From: a bacterium UBA6025 | Lineage (GTDB): Bacteria > Patescibacteriota > Saccharimonadia > Saccharimonadales > Saccharimonadaceae | Length of the DNA stretch: 8,980 bases | Assembly (NCBI GenBank): GCA_002429375.1 | Contig: DIZP01000027.1 | Location: forward strand, 11,295-20,274 | Direction: 5' to 3' | Translations under genes and position numbers: made by a program | Notes under the pieces: model-generated | Database searches by the model: none | What the model saw: the letters and a program-made list of their open reading frames with translations, nothing else | Told to the model about the DNA's origin: nothing | Shown here: one piece after another, positions 1 to 4,880 of the stretch | Layout: the number at the start of each line of letters is the position of its first letter | Numbering within the stretch: position 1 is the stretch's first letter

Positions 1-506
1 ACCTTGTCGAAGGCTTCGCCGACAGCGTCATCTTGGGTTTGGCCCAACAGCTCGTAGTCACCGTGGTCGCGGAACAGCACCAGTTGGCTGTGGCCACCAG
101 ATACGATTAGGGCTAGCATCGGAAATTCAGGGGCGGTCTCGTTCAGGAAGTTGGCGTAGACGTGGGCCTCGACGTGGTGGATAGGGTAGAGCGGTTTATT
201 TTTCAGCGTCGCCAGGGTGCGGGCGGCCAAGGTGCCGACCAGCAGCGACCCAATCAGGCCAGGCGCATAGGTGACGGCAATGGCGTCGATATCGTCCCAG
301 GTCAGGTTGGCGTCGGCCAGTGCCTGGTTGATGACGGGGTTGACCACTTCGATGTGGCTGCGAGCGGCCACTTCGGGCACGACGCCGCCATAAACCGCGT
401 GAATATCGATTTGCGAATTAATGACGTTACTTAAAAGCACGCGTCCATCCTGCACAACCGACGCAGCCGTTTCGTCACAACTACTCTCAATTCCAAGTAT
501 TTTCAT
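1..506 (-). CDS. tsaD: TsaD, tRNA N6-threonylcarbamoyladenosine synthase subunit (5' part)
   Basis: TsaD transfers the threonylcarbamoyl group from threonylcarbamoyl-AMP to A37 of ANN-decoding tRNAs, working in the cytoplasm with TsaB and TsaE. The first 168 codons are present and the rest runs off the left edge. Visible family motifs are the N-terminal MKILGIESSCDE, the HAVYGGVVPE segment (residues 36-45), the metal-binding HVEAH (His111 and His115, the usual positions), VSGGHS (135-140) and GQTQDDAVGEAFDK (155-168). The ATG at 506 fits the usual N-terminus exactly. The likely -10 (TACACT, 516-521) predicts a leader of only about 3 nt, so a short-leader mRNA is inferred. The capA gene ends 56 bp upstream on the same strand. 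A damaged second copy of this gene's promoter and 5' end lies at 1805-1900. Confidence 0.97.
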   Translation of the reverse strand, partial: MKILGIESSCDETAASVVQDGRVLLSNVINSQIDIHAVYGGVVPEVAARSHIEVVNPVINQALADANLTWDDIDAIAVTYAPGLIGSLLVGTLAARTLATLKNKPLYPIHHVEAHVYANFLNETAPEFPMLALIVSGGHSQLVLFRDHGDYELLGQTQDDAVGEAFDK

Positions 507-533
507 CTGTTAACAAGTGTAACAGAAATTATA
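470..533 (-). repeat. 64-bp direct repeat, copy A (intact tsaD 5' end and promoter)
   Basis: This stretch covers the first 12 codons of tsaD plus its upstream region. It matches 1837-1900 in the same orientation without gaps at 59 of 64 positions. Bases 475-512 are identical. The two copies are 1367 bp apart and bracket the capA gene. Confidence 0.95.
516..521 (-). promoter_or_regulatory. Putative -10 element of tsaD
   Basis: Read on the minus strand, TGTTACACT gives a TGn-extended -10 (TACACT). It would place the transcript start about 3 nt before the tsaD ATG. The same TACACT is kept in the duplicated copy at 1883-1888 while bases around it differ, which supports its importance. No convincing -35 was found. 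Confidence 0.45.
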
Positions 534-562
534 TGTGCTGAATATGTGTGCCGGCCGACAGG

Positions 563-1789
563 TTATAGCTGGCTGTATGGCGCCGTCAGCTGCTTCATCG
601 TCGATTGCCATTGTAGTCGTTGCAGTATACCTGTCATCTGGGCTGCGGTGGCCGGTTTGGTTATCTTGTCAGCGTCGTTCGTGCCAACAACCCCGAATTT
701 GAAGGTCAGGTTCAGTTTAGTCAGGCCCTGCGCTTTGGCTTCGTCCAGGCAGGTGTCGTGGAAAGTCGTACATTTTTCGCCTAACGCGAGCCACCTTTTT
801 ATCATTTGACTATCGTCGTCTTTGGTCGCCACCACTACCTGGATAGCTGCCGAGCGGATTACTTCAGGGGTGTCTTGCTGGTCAAACATAAAATTACCCA
901 TAGAATAGACGATTAAGTGACCCTTATAGCTTTCGGTATTTTGGATCCAGTGTGGATGGTCGCCTAAAACAACGTCAGCCCCACCATCAATTAAACTACG
1001 ATAAAAATCGGTTTTAAGCTGGTCGGCCGCCGGTTTATACTCGACACCCATGTGGGGCATAGCGATAACGGGCATATATTGACTGTATTTTGCCATGACG
1101 GCAACGGATTCCGGTGGCGGGATACGGAACACGCCGTGATAGCCGCACAGGGCAATCGGCAGCTTGCCATCGGTTTTGGAACCGTCGCTGTTGGTGACGG
1201 TGACGGGTGTACTGATGACTTCGCAGACATCCTCGGTGATGCGGGGATCGTAATGGCCGAAGTACTGAATGTTGTTTTTGTCCAGTTGTGCCTGGGTAGC
1301 AGCAAAACCGTCCACCCCTTGATTATCGGTATGGTTATTGGCTAGGCTGACCGCGGTGAACCACTTGGCCGCCTGCGGCAGGTAGTCGGGCGAGCAATTA
1401 AATTGCAGGGCGGCTTCCATTTCGGCCGAAGTCATGTTTACCCCAGGCTTGGTCGGGCACTCCAGTCCGGCAATCCAGGCATTATATTGTTCGCGTTGGA
1501 ATTCGCTCAACCTCGAAAAGGGATAGGCGAGTTTTAGCGGACTCGCCATTGACCAGTCGTTGATGTACCGACCCCAAAAGATATTTCCGGTAAAAAGCAT
1601 ATTAGAAGAGATGCTCGTTGGCTGATGAATGTTGAGGACGGGGACAACGTCTTTGCTTTTCTGGACTGGTGGGGGACTGGTCGTCCCTGTGAGGTAGAAG
1701 TAGCCGCCGACTACTATTAAAATAATCAGCACAATGCTCACGACGAGCCAGATACGTCGCTTATTCCCACGAGATTTCATCTCTAACAT
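563..1789 (-). CDS. Membrane-anchored CapA-family (PGA_cap) protein
   Basis: This is a CapA/PgsA-like protein of the metallophosphatase-like fold, associated with surface polymer (poly-gamma-glutamate or capsule) synthesis or anchoring. An uncleaved N-terminal helix (residues 13-33) puts the catalytic-type domain outside the membrane. Family motifs occur in order: TGNIFWGR (67-74), GLEC (108-111), SLANNHTDNQG (148-158), PHMGVEY (245-251), GADVVLGDHPHWIQ (270-283) and YSMGNFMFDQ (295-304). At 408 aa it is full length. The first motif usually reads GD; here Asp is replaced by Asn69, so a metal ligand may be altered. No other capsule genes are adjacent, so the substrate is unknown. The ATG at 1789 was chosen because a TGATACAAT extended -10 lies 6 nt upstream; ATG at 1780 is the alternative. 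The gene sits between two copies of the tsaD 5' end. Confidence 0.9.
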   Translation of the reverse strand: MLEMKSRGNKRRIWLVVSIVLIILIVVGGYFYLTGTTSPPPVQKSKDVVPVLNIHQPTSISSNMLFTGNIFWGRYINDWSMASPLKLAYPFSRLSEFQREQYNAWIAGLECPTKPGVNMTSAEMEAALQFNCSPDYLPQAAKWFTAVSLANNHTDNQGVDGFAATQAQLDKNNIQYFGHYDPRITEDVCEVISTPVTVTNSDGSKTDGKLPIALCGYHGVFRIPPPESVAVMAKYSQYMPVIAMPHMGVEYKPAADQLKTDFYRSLIDGGADVVLGDHPHWIQNTESYKGHLIVYSMGNFMFDQQDTPEVIRSAAIQVVVATKDDDSQMIKRWLALGEKCTTFHDTCLDEAKAQGLTKLNLTFKFGVVGTNDADKITKPATAAQMTGILQRLQWQSTMKQLTAPYSQL

Positions 1790-1795
1790 GTTTGT

Positions 1796-1801
1796 ATTGT
1801 A
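1796..1801 (-). promoter_or_regulatory. Extended -10 element of the capA-like gene
   Basis: The minus strand reads TGATACAAT followed by 6 nt and then ATG. Counting from the -10, the transcript would start on the A of the ATG at 1789, giving a leaderless mRNA. No Shine-Dalgarno sequence precedes that ATG. Confidence 0.5.
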
Positions 1802-1804
1802 TCA

Positions 1805-1873
1805 CTACTGAATATGCGCTGAAACTGACACCGTGCTTTCATCACAACTACTCTCAATTCCAAGTATTTTCAT
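1805..1873 (-). pseudogene. Relic of a second tsaD 5' end (22-codon ORF)
   Basis: The ORF begins MKILGIESSCDE, exactly as intact tsaD does, then continues for ten more codons (STVSVSAHIQ) to a TAG stop. Codons 13-17 still align loosely with the intact gene: ACG, GTG, TCA and GTT correspond to ACG, GCG, TCG and GTT, allowing one inserted and one deleted codon. After that the similarity ends. The upstream -10 (TACACT, 1883-1888) and the start are preserved, so a short transcript or peptide is possible. It cannot encode a functional TsaD, because all residues after the first motif are missing. It lies directly upstream of the capA-like gene on the same strand. Confidence 0.8.
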
Positions 1874-1900
1874 CTGTTATACAGTGTAGCAGAAATTATA
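1837..1900 (-). repeat. 64-bp direct repeat, copy B (tsaD relic and promoter)
   Basis: This is the partner of 470-533, with 59 of 64 identical positions and no gaps. Differences are one in the codon for Asp11 (silent), three adjacent bases between start codon and -10, and one upstream of the -10. The divergence indicates that the duplication is not recent, or that the copy came from a related strain. Confidence 0.95.
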
Positions 1901-1983
1901 GTGCCCGCTATTACCTTACCAAACCTACCCTTTGTGGCTGCTTCTTAAAGGTTGCATCCAACATGCGGAGCCGAGATTAGTTG

Positions 1984-2007
1984 TTATTCTTATTCTTATT
2001 CTTATTC
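1984..2007. repeat. Hexanucleotide tract (TTATTC)x4
   Basis: Four perfect TTATTC units occur in tandem, about 110 bp upstream of the tsaD relic's start codon. Such tracts can change copy number by slipped-strand mispairing. There is no coding frame here to switch, so any effect would be on transcription spacing. Confidence 0.9.
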
Positions 2008-2017
2008 TAAATTCCGA

Positions 2018-2111
2018 TACCGTCTAATTGCGTCTAACAATAATTGATAACGTTAGTGCTTAAATAACAGAGGTGAGGTTTTGTATCGTCTAATTGCTAC
2101 TAGCTTATGGT
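2018..2111. repeat. 94-bp perfect direct repeat, copy 1
   Basis: This is identical to 2131-2224 over all 94 bp, with a 19-bp spacer between copies (period 113 bp). Each copy contains TACCGTCTAATTGC near its left end and TATCGTCTAATTGC 66 bp later. An extra CGTCTAAC follows 10 bp after the first motif. A central TAACGTTA palindrome is also present. Confidence 0.97.
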
Positions 2112-2130
2112 ATTGAAAGCGTTGCATTGG

Positions 2131-2224
2131 TACCGTCTAATTGCGTCTAACAATAATTGATAACGTTAGTGCTTAAATAACAGAGGTGAGGTTTTGTATC
2201 GTCTAATTGCTACTAGCTTATGGT
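2131..2224. repeat. 94-bp perfect direct repeat, copy 2
   Basis: The second copy of the unit at 2018. Its last base overlaps the stop codon of the AlbA_2/GHKL gene (complement of 2224-2226). The perfect identity of two noncoding copies implies a recent duplication, gene conversion, or selection to keep both. Confidence 0.97.
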
Positions 2225-3663
2225 TAGTAGTTGGGTTCATAGAACGTATTAGTCCCAGATCCATTTGGCGTAATTAGATTTGCATCAACTAGTTTTCTTA
2301 AATCATTGTTAATAGACGCTCTAGAGACTTCTGGAAAGAGATCACGTACAGCGCGAGAAGTAAGAGAATTTCGTTCTTGGAGAGTGTTCCATATAGTTAG
2401 CTGTCTATCGTTGAGTTTCTTAAAGGCGGGTCCTAGTAGAATTGCCTTAAACATATTCGACTTATTTTTAAACAGCGGCTCAGGTAGTCCCCATTCCCTT
2501 AATCGAGAAAAGATAAGGTCAATACCTCGCCCAAACTCTTCCATATATTTGAGTTCACGCATGAAGGCAGCAATAGTAGTATTGCGACTAAATTGCGACT
2601 CTTTTAAGTTTTCAATTGAAACTCCGGGAGGCAAAGTACCAGGGTTAGATATTTCAATCCTGTCAGAGAAAATTGCGACGTGCACATAAGTTTGGTTGAT
2701 TGAATAGTCTCTGTGTATGATTGCGTTCACGATTGCCTCACGAAGTGCATCCTCTGGGTACTCATACTTTTCAACTCGCTTTGATCCAACTAATTGAGCT
2801 GACCGTGAGATATTCCTCAAAACAAATGAAATTGTTTGATCTACTTGCGAATCGAGAGTTCCATAAATATCGGAACTGTCTAAAATGTTAGAGGATACTG
2901 TTTTGTCGGAGTAGCGCACACAACGTACGATGTATCGACTTAGCTCGCCAATGTTTTGGGGATCTCCTTTTGAAAATAATAACGCACCTGCATATGTTGG
3001 GTAAACCAATCCTCTAAACTCAGATGTAAGCTTTAAATTAAGTAAATTTTTTTGTAAATTCTCGCTTCCCTCTAAAGTTCTACCAGTTCTAGTGGCGCTA
3101 TCGTCAAAAAACTTAACAGCTTTGTCTATATCTAGAATCTCTGTACTAGCAGATTTCAAAGGCTGTTGATCGAACTTATATTCAGGTGAATACATTAAGA
3201 ATGAGCGAACCTCCTCGGCCGTAGTAGGTCTACTGACGTTAGCAACGCGAATGTATGAACCCCTATTGATTCCTGTATCAGTATAGTAACAAGGCTTATT
3301 CTCCAGTGAAAGTTCAGAAATACACAACACAACAATGTCCTTGCCATTGATGTTGAGCGTTTTTACCGAATACTCTCCTGGTGCTGTCATTTTATGATCA
3401 ATATACTGATAAATCTTCTCCTGAAGCTCGTGAACGTTTCTAATACCAGTAATTTCTAACTTTGGTGTAGCAGACCTATCTTCTTTGACTCCAAAGACAA
3501 TCAAGCCACCTCCAGCAGTATTTGAAAGAGCAGAAATTTCCTTGTAAAGCTTAGAACCAATACCACCTCTGCCGTCCTTAAACTCAACCTTGGGAAGCTC
3601 TGAATCATATTCAATAGCGGACTGTATGGTTGTAAGTAGTTCTTCGTCTGAAACCTCGTGCAT
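2224..3663 (-). CDS. AlbA_2 (Schlafen-type) / GHKL-like ATPase / winged-helix protein
   Basis: This 479-aa cytoplasmic protein has the architecture often annotated as a putative transcriptional regulator or RecG-like ATP-binding protein. Residues about 22-155 match the AlbA_2 (Schlafen AlbA) domain, with EFKD (27-30), EISALSNTAGGGLIVFGV (42-59) and GSYIRV (135-140). Residues about 300-400 match the HATPase_c_4 domain, with ALREAIVNAIIHRDY (306-320, containing the N-box Asn), DRIEISNPG (334-342) and EEFGRGID (375-382). Residues about 417-479 form a winged-helix region. The family is known from domain composition; its substrate and the genes it controls are not. The ATG at 3663 lies 6 nt from a TACAAT -10, so a leaderless mRNA is likely. 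The gene is visibly more AT-rich than capA and its stop touches a 94-bp repeat, consistent with transfer. A defence or stress role is possible but not shown. Confidence 0.9.
   Translation of the reverse strand: MHEVSDEELLTTIQSAIEYDSELPKVEFKDGRGGIGSKLYKEISALSNTAGGGLIVFGVKEDRSATPKLEITGIRNVHELQEKIYQYIDHKMTAPGEYSVKTLNINGKDIVVLCISELSLENKPCYYTDTGINRGSYIRVANVSRPTTAEEVRSFLMYSPEYKFDQQPLKSASTEILDIDKAVKFFDDSATRTGRTLEGSENLQKNLLNLKLTSEFRGLVYPTYAGALLFSKGDPQNIGELSRYIVRCVRYSDKTVSSNILDSSDIYGTLDSQVDQTISFVLRNISRSAQLVGSKRVEKYEYPEDALREAIVNAIIHRDYSINQTYVHVAIFSDRIEISNPGTLPPGVSIENLKESQFSRNTTIAAFMRELKYMEEFGRGIDLIFSRLREWGLPEPLFKNKSNMFKAILLGPAFKKLNDRQLTIWNTLQERNSLTSRAVRDLFPEVSRASINNDLRKLVDANLITPNGSGTNTFYEPNY
2225..2237. 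repeat. 13-bp direct repeat TAGTAGTTGGGTT (left)
   Basis: This lies over the last codons and stop of the AlbA_2/GHKL gene and is identical to 3740-3752, upstream of that gene. Together the two copies bracket it. Confidence 0.6.
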
Positions 3664-3669
3664 AGACCT

Positions 3670-3690
3670 ATTGTATAAGATAATTGCTAC
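3670..3690 (-). promoter_or_regulatory. -10 and possible operator of the AlbA_2/GHKL gene
   Basis: On the minus strand a TACAAT -10 (3670-3675) is followed by 6 nt and the ATG at 3663, predicting a start on the A of the ATG. Just upstream, plus-strand bases 3681-3690 read TAATTGCTAC. The same 10-mer occurs inside both 94-bp repeats (2091-2100 and 2204-2213). Its position next to the -10 suits an operator, but binding is inferred only. Confidence 0.4.
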
Positions 3691-3724
3691 AAGTCCGTTG
3701 TTTGAGGCAATCTTCTTTAAATAC

Positions 3725-3814
3725 TTAGCCGCAAAACAGTAGTAGTTGGGTTGGGTTAGTCACATTTAGCACAAATTGCACCAACGTATTAACAGTAACG
3801 ATGTCTTCTATCAT
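3725..3814 (-). CDS. Possible 29-aa hydrophobic peptide
   Basis: A 29-codon ORF (starts MIEDIVTVNTLVQF, ends QLLLFCG) is preceded by a good Shine-Dalgarno sequence, GGAAAGGA, 9 nt before its ATG. It ends 61 nt upstream of the AlbA_2/GHKL gene on the same strand. It could be a leader peptide, a small membrane peptide or a truncated N-terminus. A 36-codon ORF overlaps it on the opposite strand, so coding is uncertain. I do not recognise the product. Confidence 0.25.
   Translation of the reverse strand: MIEDIVTVNTLVQFVLNVTNPTQLLLFCG
3740..3752. repeat. 13-bp direct repeat TAGTAGTTGGGTT (right)
   Basis: Identical to 2225-2237. It falls within the codons of the possible 29-aa peptide and is followed by a further GGGTT. 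It may be a chance match or a trace of duplication around the AlbA_2 gene. Confidence 0.55.
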
Positions 3815-4054
3815 AGACAGAATTCCTTTCCGTCTCGTACGACCTTCTTTAGCCCAATTGTTGCGGGCGGCTGTTAGAAACAAAGCTACTACTGTACAGC
3901 TAAATATTTAATGAACGGACTTCCTTTTTATAATACCAGACGCGTAGTAAATGCTGGAAGCTTACCATGATCTAAAGTTGCGTAGTATGACCACAAGTGC
4001 GCAAAGGACGGCTCTTTAAAAATACATATTTATGATGTCAAGACCACTAACAAG
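3815..4054. other. Intergenic stretch, nothing firm
   Basis: No gene is supported here. A TATAAT hexamer at 3929-3934 and an 8-bp palindrome TCGTACGA at about 3836-3843 are visible, but neither is tied to a gene start. The right end merges into the transposase relic. Confidence 0.5.
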
Positions 4055-4135
4055 CCGAGTAAAAACGTACTTAAGGTTGATGTGGCGGATAGTTTCTATC
4101 ATATTTATGCGCGTGGCGTCGGCAAGCAAAATATT
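4055..4135 (+). pseudogene. N-terminal relic of a REP-associated Y1 transposase (RAYT)
   Basis: Twenty-seven codons read PSKNVLKVDVADSFYHIYA followed by RGVGKQNI. This matches the start of REP-associated tyrosine transposases, whose first conserved block is YHVYNRG followed by K-Q-x-I-F. The expected initiator Met before PSKN is absent (the preceding codons read Asn-Lys), and similarity stops after the Ile, before the usual F-x-D-D. None of the catalytic HUH or tyrosine regions remains. The stretch has more GC-rich codons than the surrounding sequence, supporting a separate origin. No REP-type hairpin was recognised nearby. Confidence 0.7.
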
Positions 4136-4176
4136 GGAGACTATACCATCATGACAAGTACTAAAAACTCTAAGTG

Positions 4177-4182
4177 TATAAT
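4177..4182 (+). promoter_or_regulatory. -10 element TATAAT of the small membrane protein
   Basis: A perfect TATAAT is followed by 7 nt and the ATG at 4190, predicting a leader of about 1 nt. This is the main reason for preferring 4190 over upstream starts for the next gene. Confidence 0.45.
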
Positions 4183-4189
4183 CAGTCGT

Positions 4190-4645
4190 ATGAGTCATAT
4201 ATACGACATGTATAGATTAGTCAAAATTGTGCAGAATGAGACACGTAAAAATGATAGACGAAACCCACCACCTGAGCAGTTTGTTGGTTTTTCAAGCCGT
4301 CACCCTGCAACGATTGTTGTAAAGAAAAGGTTTGTAAAGTATCACCCTTTACTAACATCAACAGACGCTGGGCATATAGTGGCCGATTCAATAAATCGAG
4401 AGTTTATCGAAGGAGTTGAAAACCAACTACCCGACAGTAATATAAAAGTAGATACACTTTGTGTAAGGCCAAAAGGTAGAGTCTTAATTGAAAGAACGTG
4501 GATTATATTTCCTACTGGCTTATGGAGTGCTTGGCGAGAAGAAAGCGGTAAAGGGTTTATAGCACTTATGTCTGCTATAATCAGTCTACTTACTGCTGTA
4601 TTTCTTTTGCTTGCGGATATAGTATTCTTTGGTAAGAATGTATAA
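4190..4645 (+). CDS. Unrecognised 151-aa protein with a C-terminal membrane helix
   Basis: I do not recognise the family. The N-terminal part is polar and basic (NETRKNDRR, VVKKRFVKYH). A single strongly hydrophobic helix near the C-terminus (about residues 122-147, GFIALMSAIISLLTAVFLLL) ends in a short FGKNV tail, giving a tail-anchored layout with the bulk probably cytoplasmic. A WSAWREESGKG segment precedes the helix. The frame is open upstream to 3986, but bases 4055-4135 encode a transposase relic, so GTG 4082 is rejected as start. ATG 4190 follows TATAAT closely; ATG 4151, with GGAGA 10 nt upstream, is the alternative (164 aa). The gene diverges from the AlbA_2/GHKL gene across about 525 bp, and a functional link is unproven. 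Confidence 0.65.
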   Translation: MSHIYDMYRLVKIVQNETRKNDRRNPPPEQFVGFSSRHPATIVVKKRFVKYHPLLTSTDAGHIVADSINREFIEGVENQLPDSNIKVDTLCVRPKGRVLIERTWIIFPTGLWSAWREESGKGFIALMSAIISLLTAVFLLLADIVFFGKNV

Positions 4646-4646
4646 T
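4641..4646 (+). promoter_or_regulatory. -10 element TATAAT before a tiny ORF
   Basis: A perfect TATAAT overlaps the stop codon of the small membrane protein. It is followed by exactly 6 nt and an ATG at 4653, the same leaderless spacing as capA and the AlbA_2 gene. Confidence 0.4.
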
Positions 4647-4652
4647 AAACTT

Positions 4653-4724
4653 ATGAGCAAGAAACTCTTCAAAGACTTAATTAAACGCGCTTCGTAGCCA
4701 GTCCCAGAAGAACAGGATAAGTAA
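4653..4724 (+). pseudogene. Tiny ORF MSKKLFKDLIKRAS, stop, PVPEEQDK
   Basis: Fourteen codons (MSKKLFKDLIKRAS) are followed by an in-frame TAG, then eight further sense codons (PVPEEQDK) before TAA. Changing the TAG to CAG would give one continuous 23-aa protein reading RASQPVP across the join. I have an impression that small Saccharibacteria proteins carry this kind of charged N-terminus, but cannot confirm it. The preceding TATAAT and 6-nt spacing suggest it once was, or still is, expressed. It may be a truncated gene, a functional 14-aa peptide or chance. Confidence 0.35.
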
Positions 4725-4843
4725 CTGCTATTTGTTGATGCAATTTTATCGTTTAAAATAATATTGGCTAGTTAGCACCCGTACGTTTCCAAACTGTCCT
4801 CGTTAAATTTCCGACCGAACCGATTATTTTCAAGAGGCGAGCA

Positions 4844-4875
4844 TTGACTTTACGGTGTATATATGCCATTATAAG
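4844..4875 (+). promoter_or_regulatory. Promoter of the 372-aa gene
   Basis: A TTGACT -35 (4844-4849) is followed after 19 to 20 bp by TTATAA or TATAAG (4869-4875), just before ATG 4881. The predicted transcript start lies on or beside the ATG. An AAGGAT at 4873-4878 resembles a Shine-Dalgarno sequence but overlaps the -10 and has only 2-4 nt spacing. Confidence 0.45.
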
Positions 4876-4880
4876 GATAT

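Larger units (their letters stand above)
1901..2223. other. Intergenic stretch with repeats only
   Basis: There is no credible gene here: all frames are stop-rich and none has a recognisable product. It holds the (TTATTC)4 tract and the two 94-bp direct repeats listed separately. No terminator-like hairpin followed by a T-run was found for the AlbA_2 gene that ends at its right edge. Confidence 0.6.

Noticed and set aside
162..434. 90-codon plus-strand ORF inside tsaD
   Set aside because: It is antisense to well-conserved tsaD codons and has no recognisable product.
546..1345. Plus-strand and alternative-frame ORFs within the capA-like gene
   Set aside because: They are shadows of a gene with full CapA motifs on the minus strand.
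1792..1980. 62-codon plus-strand ORF
   Set aside because: It runs antisense across the tsaD relic and the capA promoter, has no ribosome site, and encodes a low-complexity product.
2018..2224. CRISPR-like array
   Set aside because: Only two 94-bp units with a single 19-bp spacer, and no cas genes; the geometry does not fit.
3801..3911. 36-codon plus-strand ORF (MSSIIDRIPF...)
   Set aside because: No Shine-Dalgarno or suitably placed -10, and it overlaps a minus-strand ORF with a better ribosome site. Kept only as the counter-argument to that ORF.
4016..4198. 60-codon minus-strand ORF
   Set aside because: It is antisense to the transposase relic, whose sense frame carries a recognisable family motif.
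4082..4645. 187-aa reading starting at GTG 4082
   Set aside because: Its first 18 codons belong to the Y1 transposase relic, which continues upstream of the GTG.
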